A model generated the notes under the pieces. The model did no database searches. It worked only from the letters and a program-made list of their open reading frames with translations, and was not told where the DNA came from. DNA of 59,067 nucleotides from Candidatus Endomicrobium macrotermitis (GTDB taxonomy: Bacteria > Elusimicrobiota > Endomicrobiia > Endomicrobiales > Endomicrobiaceae), in NCBI GenBank assembly GCA_031271405.1, contig JAISVT010000035.1:1-59067 (forward strand). The letters are read 5' to 3'. Positions 15,687 through 24,963 of the stretch are shown piece after piece. Position numbers and translations under genes: made by a program. Position 1 is the stretch's first letter. Every line of letters starts with the position of its first letter.

Positions 15687-17086
15687 TATTTGATAGTCCT
15701 CATCAAAGACGCGCGGCGCAGATAAGAGCCTTTTTTAGACGCTTCGCCTATATCCATAGACGTTACTGCAACTTTATTGATTATATAAACTTCCGAAACG
15801 TCGTCGTAATCTTCGGTATATCCGCGTACCGAATGTATTATGTAAGGCTTATTGTTATCGCTGCCTATATAAAGCATTATGTGCCCCGGAAAATACAATA
15901 TGCTTATCCCGGGAGTACCCTGTTTCATAATCCTTTCGGCCTTTGCCGTGTCGGAGTCCTGAACAACGTCAAAATTCGCGGATGCCTTCCCGGTGCGGCT
16001 TTGCCCGGTCGAATTGCGCGGAAGAATTATTCCGAAACACGCGAAAACCTGCTTTAAAAAAGAAGAACAGTCGGCGTCGCCGTTCATTCCGCCCCAGCCG
16101 TAAGGCTGATTAAGATTTTTAAACGCCTGGTTTAAAACGTTGCGGCCGGTATATTTAAGAAACCCCGATGAAATGCCGGACTTGTCCGCAAAGGCTTTTT
16201 TGTATTCAAGCCAGCCGCTTTTATTGGCCGAGGGCATTCTTATTTCAACGCGGCTGCCGTCAATTTTGTAAAATTGCAGGTTCGTGCCCATTTTTACGGA
16301 CTCCAAAAATTTTTTCATATCTTTGTCCGCGTATATGTCGGCCGAAGCGGAAATACAGACGCCCGTATTTTTCCATTGTTTATGCTTTTTTATGTCGTAC
16401 TGCCTGCAAAAAGCGAAAGAGTCGCGCCTTATCCATCCTTCGGCGATTTCGGATATGACGTAAAACCATTGATTATCTTTTGTGGCACATAAAACCGCCA
16501 TGGGAGTGCCCAAATCGAGCAAAGTAAGCTGCATTCTGTCCAAATCCAAAGTATCCATGGAAGAATATAAAGGCTGGTCGGAAGGCAAACCTTTAAGTTC
16601 GGCGTATTTTACGGTCATCGCAAACTTTACGTTTATCGTTTTTTCAAAAACCGAAAAATCTATATTGTCCGTAATCTGCGACAAGTGTTCTTTGCCCACG
16701 CGTTCTTCGGCGACTCCGTCGTAATACCTTGCGTAAAGGTCTATGTCTTTTTTGATTTTAGCCGCCTCGGCGCGCGCCGGATATTTCGCGGGAAAATAAC
16801 GTATGTCTTTTATAAAAATACTTTCTTTGACCGTTCTCGCGTTTAACGCGTTTATGCCTTTTCTGCCCAGGATTTCGGCGTCCGGATTTTTTATTTTTGA
16901 TATCCAGTATCCCGCGCTTCTCATTTCTCTGGTAATTCCGTCAAAATGCGTAGCGGCGGGATAAATCGAAATTTTCGCTTTCTCTACCGGAAGAGGAACG
17001 ATCTCCGAGGGCTTCTTTGCGGAACACGAAGCCAGCGCAATCAATAAAAAAAACGACGCCGTCAAAATAAAAACATTTTTACGCAT
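15686..17086 (-). CDS. SH3-domain / NlpC-P60 cell-wall endopeptidase lipoprotein
   Basis: lipobox LALASC; SH3b region; NlpC/P60 motif GWGGMNGDADCSSFLKQVFACFGIILPRNS with GHIMLYIG. Confidence 0.85.
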   Translation of the reverse strand: MRKNVFILTASFFLLIALASCSAKKPSEIVPLPVEKAKISIYPAATHFDGITREMRSAGYWISKIKNPDAEILGRKGINALNARTVKESIFIKDIRYFPAKYPARAEAAKIKKDIDLYARYYDGVAEERVGKEHLSQITDNIDFSVFEKTINVKFAMTVKYAELKGLPSDQPLYSSMDTLDLDRMQLTLLDLGTPMAVLCATKDNQWFYVISEIAEGWIRRDSFAFCRQYDIKKHKQWKNTGVCISASADIYADKDMKKFLESVKMGTNLQFYKIDGSRVEIRMPSANKSGWLEYKKAFADKSGISSGFLKYTGRNVLNQAFKNLNQPYGWGGMNGDADCSSFLKQVFACFGIILPRNSTGQSRTGKASANFDVVQDSDTAKAERIMKQGTPGISILYFPGHIMLYIGSDNNKPYIIHSVRGYTEDYDDVSEVYIINKVAVTSMDIGEASKKGSYLRRASLMRTIK

Positions 17087-17087
17087 T

Positions 17088-18029
17088 TTAAACTTTCCTC
17101 AAAGTTCCGGACGTTATTTTGATTATTCCGTTACCCGTATCAAGCATAAGTTTCCCGTCTTTGTCAGCGCCCTTGTTTATGCCTTTTATAATTTCAAATC
17201 CCGTATCGACGGTTACGGGGCTTCCCGTAAAAGCCGCTTTTGAATTATATTCTCCCGCGTAATTTGTAAAACCGTTTTTCTGAAAATCGCCGTATAACGC
17301 GTCAAATTCCTCAATAAAATGAGCCAAAAGAGCGGCTCTGTCAATATTTTCGTTCAATATTTCCTTTATGCTTACGGAAGAGGCTCTCAATTCTTTCGGC
17401 AAAACGTTATTGGCGTTTATTCCTATTCCGGCCGCCGCCCAGTTTACCATATCCTGTTCGGCGGACATCTCTATTATTATTCCGGATATTTTTTTTCCGC
17501 CGGCCAAAATGTCGTTAGGCCATTTTACCGAAGATTTTATTTTATATTTTTTTTCCAAAACCCTGTTTAACGCCACTGCCGCAACAAGCGCGAGTTTCGG
17601 AGCTTCGTCGGGGCGTATGCGCGGTTTTAAAAGAAGAGAAAACCACAAGCCGCCCTTGGCCGAACTCCAGCGCCGTTTCATTCTGCCGTATCCGCCGCTT
17701 TGCTCATCCGCGATAACTACAACGCCTTCGCCGGCGTTTTCCGCCGCCATTTGCTTTATTTTTGTCTGCGTTGAGTCTATTTTTTTGAAGTGCAGCACGC
17801 GTTTGCAGATTTTAACCGGCCTGCTTATTTTGGAGAGTATTTCAAATTCGTTTACTATTCCGCCGGTCTTTACAAGCTTATAACCCTTCGGGGACGCGTC
17901 GATTTTGTATCCGTTTTTTTTGAGGGCGTTTACGCGTTTGTGAACCGCAGCTCTGGAAATTTCGAGAGCGCTGCCGAGGGTTTTTCCGGAAACGTATTCT
18001 TTTTCGGAAAGAAGTTTCAGAATGTTCAT
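17088..18029 (-). CDS. birA: bifunctional biotin-[acetyl-CoA-carboxylase] ligase / repressor
   Basis: HTH plus SGGYGRMKRRWSSAKGGLWFSLLLKP and KWPNDIL. Confidence 0.9.
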   Translation of the reverse strand: MNILKLLSEKEYVSGKTLGSALEISRAAVHKRVNALKKNGYKIDASPKGYKLVKTGGIVNEFEILSKISRPVKICKRVLHFKKIDSTQTKIKQMAAENAGEGVVVIADEQSGGYGRMKRRWSSAKGGLWFSLLLKPRIRPDEAPKLALVAAVALNRVLEKKYKIKSSVKWPNDILAGGKKISGIIIEMSAEQDMVNWAAAGIGINANNVLPKELRASSVSIKEILNENIDRAALLAHFIEEFDALYGDFQKNGFTNYAGEYNSKAAFTGSPVTVDTGFEIIKGINKGADKDGKLMLDTGNGIIKITSGTLRKV

Positions 18030-18868
18030 TTTATGGTAATTTCTAAAGTTATGTCCAGCGCCGGCGCCGAGTGGGTTATCATTCCGACCGATATTCTTTC
18101 GACTCCGAGCTTGGCGAACTTTCCGGCGGTTTTCCCGTTTATTCCGCCTGAAATTTCAATTTCGGGCTTATATCCGGCAGTCGAATTTTTTCTTATCAGG
18201 GAAACCATCTTTTTCGTATCCGCGTAATTTATGTTGTCAAGCATTATTATGTCGGCTTTTGCCCGCAGCGCGTGGCGCACCTGCCCTGAATTTTCGCATT
18301 CAACTTCTACGAGAACGTTTTTATGTTTTTTTCTGAAATCTTTTATTTTAAGATCCAAATCTTTCGTGAGGCTTAAATGATTGTCTTTCACCAAAACCAT
18401 TTCCGACAGATTCATTCTGTGGTTAGCGCCTCCGCCGCACCGCACGGCGTACTTCGCCAGTTCCCTGTATCCGGGAACGGTTTTTCTGGTATCGTAAATT
18501 TTGGTTTTTCCGCCTTTAACGGCAGACACGAATTCGGCGGTAAGAGTCGCTATCCCGGACAAATGCTGCAGAAAGTTCAAAGCGGTTCTTTCGCCGGAAA
18601 GAATGGCATGCGCCGGCCCTTCGATTTCCAAAATATGATCGCCTTTTTTTATTTTGCAGCAGTCTTTCGCTTTTTTCGTCACCCTGCACTTTTTGTCTAT
18701 CGCCTTAAACACCGCGGCAAAAATGTCAATGCCGCACAAAACGCCGGGTTTATTGGCGATCAGCACGGCCTTTGCCTTTTTATCGCCGGGTATAAATTCT
18801 TTGGTGGTAATATCTTTAAAAGCGCCGTCTTCTTTCAAAGCAAGCTTTATCAGTTCGTTAAGATTCAT
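18026..18868 (-). CDS. nadC: nicotinate-nucleotide pyrophosphorylase (carboxylating)
   Basis: LSGERTALNFLQHLSGIATLT, DTRKTVPGYRELAKYAVRCGGGANHRMNLSEMVLVKDNH. Confidence 0.95.
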   Translation of the reverse strand: MNLNELIKLALKEDGAFKDITTKEFIPGDKKAKAVLIANKPGVLCGIDIFAAVFKAIDKKCRVTKKAKDCCKIKKGDHILEIEGPAHAILSGERTALNFLQHLSGIATLTAEFVSAVKGGKTKIYDTRKTVPGYRELAKYAVRCGGGANHRMNLSEMVLVKDNHLSLTKDLDLKIKDFRKKHKNVLVEVECENSGQVRHALRAKADIIMLDNINYADTKKMVSLIRKNSTAGYKPEIEISGGINGKTAGKFAKLGVERISVGMITHSAPALDITLEITIK

Positions 18869-18910
18869 GTTCTTGATTTTATAAAATATCCGAATATTTT
18901 ACAACGTAAA

Positions 18911-21310
18911 TTACCTTGCCGATTTTTCAAACATTTCCTGCGCAAGGGCTTTAAGCGCCTTAAAATCCGTTTTGCCTGTGCCGAGTACGGGAAACTCATC
19001 GACTTTATAAAAATTTTCCCTTTTCGGAACCCAGAGTTTCGGCAGCCCTTTTCTGTACAAGCCTTCCAAAATATCGTCGACATTGCGTTCGCCTTTATAC
19101 AGCACCGTAAGGCGCTCGCCTTTTTTATCGTCCGGGACGGCGACTACGAAACAAAAACGCTCTTCCTCGCGTACAACCGCCTGTATCTCTTCCTCTATTC
19201 TCACAAGCGGCACCATTTCGCCGGCTATTTTCGAAAATCTGTTTATTCTGTCCGTTATCGCTATAAATCCGTCCTCGTCTATAATCGAAATGTCCCCGGT
19301 AACGTACCACCCGTCCTTTATGACGGATGCGGTTTTCTCCGGCTGGTTTAAATAACCTTTCATAACGTTTGGGCCTTTAACCAAAAGCATCCCCTCTTTG
19401 CCGAAAGGCAAAAGCTCGAAAGTTTCGGGATTTACGACTTTAGCCGCAACTCCGGGAATAGGATGCCCCACGGTGCCGAACTTATTGCCGAACTGCCGTT
19501 TTTTGGTTCTGGGATCTATATAACACTGCGTTCCCAACGAAACGACCGGAGAAAGCTCGGTAGCTCCGTAGCCTTCGAAAACGGTTTTCTGGAATTTTTC
19601 GTAAAAAGCTTTTGAGACAGAGCTTCTCAATTTTTCCGCTCCGGCGATAATAATGCGCAGCGGCGCAAACTGCTCTGCGGAGCATTTGTTTACGTAAAAA
19701 TTCAAAAAAGTGGGCGTTCCGAAAATTACGGTGCATTTGCGTTTTTGCACAAGCTCCCCTATTTTCTGCGCTTCTCTGGGGCTTGAGTGGAAAGCGACGC
19801 CTATGCCGTAATAGACCGCCATCCAGAATGTCGCCGTGTATCCGAAAGAATGAAACAGCGGCAAAACGGCGGCGATTACGTCTTTTTCGTTCAACCCGAG
19901 TATTTTAAACGTTGACTCTACGTTGGAAGCTATGTTCAAGTGCGTAAGCATGATGCCTTTGGGCTCGCCCGTAGAACCGCTTGAAAACATTACCGTAGCG
20001 ACGCCGTTCACGTCCGACGCATCTTCGCCGGCATACTTTTTCGCAAGAAGTCCGGCGGGCAGCAAAAGCCCGGCAAGCATTATGCGTATTTTTTTAAAGA
20101 ACGAAATTCCGCTTTTCATGTCTTCGATATAAGAAAGAATTCCGGAGCCGTCAAAAGCGTGAAGATTGATTTTGTCCAGAAACGACCGTGACGTAACTAC
20201 ATGCTCCATGGCGCATTCTTCCATACAACGCTTAAGAGTGTCGACCGATGAAGTAAAATTAAGATTTACCGGAATTTTTCCCGCAAACAAAATCGCGATA
20301 TTTGCGACCGCGGAAGCTATGGAAGTCGGCAGAATAATGCCTACCATTTCGCCCGGAGCGTTCTTTTTACCTACGGTTTCGGATAAAGCCGCGGACAAAG
20401 CGAACGTCTGCAAAAAATTGAGTTTGACATTCAAATCGGAAACGCACATCCGGAAAGGGCTTCTTTTCATTTCGTAAACGAATCCTACATGAAGTTTTCT
20501 GTGGCTTTTGCCCCTGTATTTAAAAGCCTCGGCGGAAAGTTCCTGAACCGCAAGGCGCACCTGAAAGGCTTTCGACGACGACGGCATCGGTTTTCCGATG
20601 CTTACGGTTATCGGATAGGGCACGACTTTGGGAAACCGCAGCGTCAGCTTTCCGTCGGCAAACGAAAAAGTCGAACCCCATATCCTGTCGATATGCATAG
20701 GTATTATCGGAGCGGTTAAACCTCTCATTATAAACTCGAAGCCGCGCCTGAAAGGCAGCATATTTCCCGTGTGAGTCAAATTTCCTTCGGAAAAAATACA
20801 TACGAGTTCGCCGTTAACGATTGCCTTTCTCGCTTTTTGCAAAGCCCTTGCTATTGCTTTAGGGTTATCGTTTTCGTCTATCGGAATGCTGTTTGCGGGA
20901 GTAAGAAAAGGCTTCAGAAACGGATGTTCCCTGAACTCTTTGCTCACAAAAAACTTTACGGGGCGGTTTATCGCGGAAAACAGTATCGCGTTGTCAATGT
21001 AAGAAACCGAGTTTGACACCAGAAGCGCGCCGCCCGTCAAAGGTATATTTTCATGCCCTATTGTTTTTATTTTATATACCGTATGGTTAAATATCCATAT
21101 AAAAACATGCAAGACCCGAACGGGAGTGTATATTATCATAAGCAAAAAAACCGAAAGAAAGATAAAAAACAGCAAAGAAAGCGTCCAGCCGAGTACCGCA
21201 GGTATAACTTTCAGCGAAGTAAGCGTTATGAGGATCACAAATCCCGCAAACGCCGACGCGACGGTTTTAGGAAAAATAAGCGTGACAATAAGCCTTTTAA
21301 TCTTGTACAT
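18911..21310 (-). CDS. aas: Aas-like acyltransferase / acyl-ACP (acyl-CoA) synthetase fusion
   Basis: N-terminal PlsC-like domain (VSNSVSYID, FSEGNLTHTG) and AMP-binding domain (VMFSSGSTGEPKGIMLTH); ORF extends to 21373, M at 21310 preferred. Confidence 0.85.
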   Translation of the reverse strand: MYKIKRLIVTLIFPKTVASAFAGFVILITLTSLKVIPAVLGWTLSLLFFIFLSVFLLMIIYTPVRVLHVFIWIFNHTVYKIKTIGHENIPLTGGALLVSNSVSYIDNAILFSAINRPVKFFVSKEFREHPFLKPFLTPANSIPIDENDNPKAIARALQKARKAIVNGELVCIFSEGNLTHTGNMLPFRRGFEFIMRGLTAPIIPMHIDRIWGSTFSFADGKLTLRFPKVVPYPITVSIGKPMPSSSKAFQVRLAVQELSAEAFKYRGKSHRKLHVGFVYEMKRSPFRMCVSDLNVKLNFLQTFALSAALSETVGKKNAPGEMVGIILPTSIASAVANIAILFAGKIPVNLNFTSSVDTLKRCMEECAMEHVVTSRSFLDKINLHAFDGSGILSYIEDMKSGISFFKKIRIMLAGLLLPAGLLAKKYAGEDASDVNGVATVMFSSGSTGEPKGIMLTHLNIASNVESTFKILGLNEKDVIAAVLPLFHSFGYTATFWMAVYYGIGVAFHSSPREAQKIGELVQKRKCTVIFGTPTFLNFYVNKCSAEQFAPLRIIIAGAEKLRSSVSKAFYEKFQKTVFEGYGATELSPVVSLGTQCYIDPRTKKRQFGNKFGTVGHPIPGVAAKVVNPETFELLPFGKEGMLLVKGPNVMKGYLNQPEKTASVIKDGWYVTGDISIIDEDGFIAITDRINRFSKIAGEMVPLVRIEEEIQAVVREEERFCFVVAVPDDKKGERLTVLYKGERNVDDILEGLYRKGLPKLWVPKRENFYKVDEFPVLGTGKTDFKALKALAQEMFEKSAR

Positions 21311-21449
21311 TCTACTGTTTACCCCTGGCAGTTTTATTAAAAAAATAATTTTGATATTATACATAATTTTCAAGCGAAAAATGCCGCAAATTTATCATAA
21401 AACTTCAAATTTGATATAATCGTCTTGCATATTCTGACGGAGGCCGCGA

Positions 21450-21908
21450 ATGAAGATTATTGTTCTTATTGCGCCGTTTTTAATTTTTACCGCATGTGCC
21501 GCGAACGTTTCGCAAACCGCGAAAAAAGCATATGCCGACGGTTCCGTGATAGGCGTTGAAATCGCCGGCAAAAAATTCAATCTGGCGGCTGCCGCGACCG
21601 CGCATGCAAAAGCAAAAGGATTGTCCGGCAGGGACAAAATGCCCTCGGACGGAATGATATTTTTATTCGGCGAACCGCAGCCGCTGTCGTTTTGGATGAA
21701 AGACATGCGTTTTCCCATAGACATTATATGGATAAACGGCGGTAAAATAGTTTCAATAACCGAAAACGCCGTTCCGGAGCCCGGGGTTAAAGACGAAGAC
21801 CTGAAAAGGTATTTTCCCGGCAGTTCGGCGGACACGGTAATAGAACTCAACGCCGGAGACTGCGGTAAATATAAAATTAAAGCCGGCGATACGTTCGCAA
21901 TAAAATAA
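21450..21908 (+). CDS. DUF192 family lipoprotein
   Basis: lipobox FTAC; AKGLSGRDKMPSDGMIFLFGEPQPLSFWMKDMRFPIDIIWI. Confidence 0.9.
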   Translation: MKIIVLIAPFLIFTACAANVSQTAKKAYADGSVIGVEIAGKKFNLAAAATAHAKAKGLSGRDKMPSDGMIFLFGEPQPLSFWMKDMRFPIDIIWINGGKIVSITENAVPEPGVKDEDLKRYFPGSSADTVIELNAGDCGKYKIKAGDTFAIK

Positions 21909-21920
21909 CGGAGAGAAAAA

Positions 21921-22346
21921 ATGATTCTTAAACTTAAAGAAGATTTGAAAAAGTACATGAAAGCGCAGGATTTGGAAAGCCTTAACGTGGTGAGAGGGAT
22001 TTTAAACGAAATAAATATCCGCGAAATGAAAGACATAAAAATAAACGATGAAGAAATAGTAAAGGTTTTAAGAAGCGAAATAAAAAAAAGAAAAGAAGCC
22101 ATAGAAAATTTTGAAAAAGCCGCAAGGCAGGATTTGATAGACAAAGAACAAAAAGAAATGAAAGTCATAGAGCAGTACTTGCCCGCGGAAATGCCGGAAG
22201 AACTGCTTTTGGCAAAAGTAAAAGAAATCGCGGACGCGTCGGCGGACAAAAGTTTCGGAGTCATTATGAAAGCGGCCGTCGCCGCGGTAAACGGACAGGC
22301 GGACGGAAAAAGAGTTTCGGCCGCGGTAAAGAAAATCCTCGGATAA
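21921..22346 (+). CDS. yqeY: GatB/YqeY domain protein
   Basis: LNVVRGILNEINIREMKD...EKQKEMKVIEQYLPAEM...FGVIMKAAVAAVNGQADGKRVSAAVKKIL. Confidence 0.9.
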   Translation: MILKLKEDLKKYMKAQDLESLNVVRGILNEINIREMKDIKINDEEIVKVLRSEIKKRKEAIENFEKAARQDLIDKEQKEMKVIEQYLPAEMPEELLLAKVKEIADASADKSFGVIMKAAVAAVNGQADGKRVSAAVKKILG

Positions 22347-22483
22347 AAACGATTGTAAATCCGAATTATGCCGTTACGCGCATTAGCAAGGTATGTCATC
22401 CGGCGAAAGCCGGTATCCAAGCCGGCAAAAAATGCCGCCTGAACGAAGCCGAATGGGCAAGTTGTAATTCAACTCTTTTCTCT

Positions 22484-22563
22484 TCCTGCGCGATAGCCGC
22501 AGGATCTATGAATAACTGCTTTTCTACATACCCTGCGACGGACGGTTGTCCCCGCAGGGTGAC
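22484..22563. repeat. REP-like inverted-repeat element, same family as 13908-13992
   Basis: cctgcgcgatagccgcaggatctat...accctgcgacgg...ccccgcagggtgac. Confidence 0.75.
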
Positions 22564-22623
22564 AAATACACCTTACCCTCTTGCTTTGCTTGCCGGCTTT
22601 GACGGCGGTTTGCTGCCGACGGA

Positions 22624-22663
22624 AAAACCCCGCAGGAATTTTAACGGATTCCTGCGGGGTTTT
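22624..22663. terminator. bidirectional intrinsic terminator between yqeY and pfp
   Basis: aaaaccccgcaggaat-tttaacgg-attcctgcggggtttt. Confidence 0.9.
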
Positions 22664-22699
22664 ATTTGTTATTTGCACTTTATTGTTTGCCAATTGCCG

Positions 22700-24376
22700 T
22701 TATTTCTTCCCCTTCTCATACTGCAATGTTTTTGTGGTCATATCCGTAACGCCGGAAGGCCCGAAATACTGGATAGGCCCGGGAAACATATAGCTTTCCG
22801 TATCAGCCCATTTATCGCGGTTTTTGACGAATTCTTTAAAAGGCTTCCCTTTCAAATCAACCAGAGCTTTTTGTATTACCGGCTTTTCCTTGCCGTGCCT
22901 TTTTTCCATATTCATCATCATTGTCAAAGGTATTCCGCCGCAAACCCACTGTTTGGGAGGCTTCGTAAGATTTTTTACCGAAGACAAATAACCGGTTAAA
23001 CCGTTAAGGACCAAAGCCGCGGCGTTATATCCCAAAGCATAGCAGTAATTCGCGTCAAAATTTGACGGGATCCCGCAGCGCCCTTCGTATCCGAAAAAAT
23101 GCATTATCGCGGAAAATTTGCCTTTGTATTCGCCGGCTTTTTTAAGCTCGGAAAGTTTTTTCTGAACCATTTCAATCAAAAGTTTTTCCGTTTCGATCAA
23201 AGAAACCTGAACGTTTCCGTGAGGGTCTCTGTCAAGCATCAGCTGCGACGCGATTCCGGCAGGCAGCGATTTCATAAGAGCGGAAAGTTTCGCGGGAAGA
23301 TTTTTAAAAACAAATTCTTTCTTCTCTTCTACGGAATTCATTATTGCTATAGCTTCGCAATTTTCGGCCAAAACGTCGTTAAGCGCGGAAATAAGCTCTT
23401 TCATTTCGGGAATAAACTCTATCAGCCCTTCCGGAACCAGAGCCACGCCGTAATTTTTCCCGTTTTCTGAGCGTTTCGATATTATTTTGACTATGCCGTC
23501 CACGACCTGCGCGAGCGTCATTTTTTTCGCCAAAACTTCTTCGCCTACCAAAACTATATTCGGCTGCGTTTTAAACCCGACCTCCAGCGTAATATGCGAC
23601 GCGCTTCTTCCCATAAGGCGCACGAAATGCCAGTATTTGCGGGCTGAATTTACGTCTCTGCATATATTTCCGACAAGCTCCGAATAAATTTTTGTGGCAG
23701 TATCGAAACCGAAAGAAGTTTCTATATGGTCATTTTTCAAATCGCCGTCTATCGTTTTAGGCACCCCTACGACGCACATTTCGGTGTTCTCTTTTTTCGC
23801 GTATTCCGCTATAAGAGCCGCGTTCGTGTTCGAATCGTCTCCGCCGACTACGACCAAAGCGTCAAGCTTATTGTCGAGACAGTTATCTTTCGTCATACAA
23901 AACTGATCCGGCGTTTCTATTTTGGTCCTTCCGGACTGTATGAAATCGAATCCACCGGTATTTCTGTACTCGTCCAAAACCGGCCCGGATATTACCTTAT
24001 ATTTATTTTCAAGTATCCCCGACGGACCGCCCAGATAACCTATCAGAATGTTTTTGGAATTTGCTTTTTTTAAGCCGTCAAAAAGCCCGGCTATAACGTT
24101 ATGCCCTCCCGGGGCCTGTCCTCCGGAAAGAACGACGCCGACTTTAAGCGTTTTCTTTTTTAAGGAAGCGTTGGAGCCTTTCACAAAACTCACTTCCGGC
24201 AAACCGTAAGTATTTTTAAATATTTCTTTTACTTTAGCCTGATCGGCTACGGATTTAGTGGATTTTCCGGCTTTTGCTTTTACCGACGCAACGCCGTTTT
24301 TTAAAATTTCCGGCAAAACCGGTTTGAATTTACGCCTTTCAATCTGCAACTCGGAAATATTTGTTTGGCTGGACAT
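22700..24376 (-). CDS. pfp: PPi-dependent 6-phosphofructokinase (long form)
   Basis: VGVVLSGGQAPGGHNVI; VVVGGDDSNTNAALIAEY (GGDD of PPi type); VPKTIDGDLKN. Confidence 0.92.
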   Translation of the reverse strand: MSSQTNISELQIERRKFKPVLPEILKNGVASVKAKAGKSTKSVADQAKVKEIFKNTYGLPEVSFVKGSNASLKKKTLKVGVVLSGGQAPGGHNVIAGLFDGLKKANSKNILIGYLGGPSGILENKYKVISGPVLDEYRNTGGFDFIQSGRTKIETPDQFCMTKDNCLDNKLDALVVVGGDDSNTNAALIAEYAKKENTEMCVVGVPKTIDGDLKNDHIETSFGFDTATKIYSELVGNICRDVNSARKYWHFVRLMGRSASHITLEVGFKTQPNIVLVGEEVLAKKMTLAQVVDGIVKIISKRSENGKNYGVALVPEGLIEFIPEMKELISALNDVLAENCEAIAIMNSVEEKKEFVFKNLPAKLSALMKSLPAGIASQLMLDRDPHGNVQVSLIETEKLLIEMVQKKLSELKKAGEYKGKFSAIMHFFGYEGRCGIPSNFDANYCYALGYNAAALVLNGLTGYLSSVKNLTKPPKQWVCGGIPLTMMMNMEKRHGKEKPVIQKALVDLKGKPFKEFVKNRDKWADTESYMFPGPIQYFGPSGVTDMTTKTLQYEKGKK

Positions 24377-24481
24377 CTTTACATATCCTCCTTAATCATT
24401 GGACTAAACAGGCAGTATTATAACATAAATTTCCGGCTTTTAAAAACAACAGGGAGGGATAACAGCCTTCTTTTCGCCGAT

Positions 24482-24510
24482 TTGACTATAAAACAATAAT
24501 AATATATAAT
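24482..24510 (+). promoter_or_regulatory. sigma70-type promoter for rpsT
   Basis: TTGACT - 17 nt - TATAAT, with GGAGG at ~24536-24540 before ATG 24551. Confidence 0.75.
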
Positions 24511-24550
24511 AACCGAATTATGAAGTAACAGATTCGGAGGAATTAAGTCA

Positions 24551-24832
24551 ATGGCAAAACTTAAAACAGGCAGACATACGTCGGCTCTTAAAGAAGCGAG
24601 AAAGGCTGTAAAGAGAACGGAAAGAAACGCGGCTGTGAAAAGCAAGATCAGAACGGCCGTAAAGAAAGTGGAAGCGGCGGTAAAAAATAAAGATGCAAAG
24701 CTGGCGGCGGAACAGTTGAGCGCAGTTTTTTCACAGTGGGACAAAGCCGCGAAAAAGAACGTTGTCCACTATAAAGCCGCTGCAAACCAGAAGGCAAGGC
24801 TTTCCAAAAAAGTTGCCGGATTGTCGAAGTAA
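24551..24832 (+). CDS. rpsT: 30S ribosomal protein S20
   Basis: short basic S20-type sequence with TAVKKVEAAV and KAAANQKARLSKKV. Confidence 0.9.
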   Translation: MAKLKTGRHTSALKEARKAVKRTERNAAVKSKIRTAVKKVEAAVKNKDAKLAAEQLSAVFSQWDKAAKKNVVHYKAAANQKARLSKKVAGLSK

Positions 24833-24868
24833 ACGATATAGATTAACATATGTCCCGTTAAAAAAATA

Positions 24869-24900
24869 AAAACTGCCGGATATTTAAGTCCGGCAGTTTT
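24869..24900. terminator. bidirectional intrinsic terminator between rpsT and holA
   Basis: aaaactgccgga-tatttaag-tccggcagtttttt. Confidence 0.9.
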
Positions 24901-24963
24901 TTTATGCGCTTATTTCAATTTTTTTCCGCCCTGCGCGCAATATGCCAGCCCATAGCGAAAATT

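Noticed and set aside
18377-19351. 324-aa plus-strand ORF antisense to nadC and aas
   Set aside because: Spans two confident minus-strand genes and the gap between them; composition typical of antisense frames
21395-22420. 341-aa minus-strand ORF over DUF192 and yqeY
   Set aside because: Ser/Phe/Ile-rich shadow ORF; both plus-strand genes have clear family motifs
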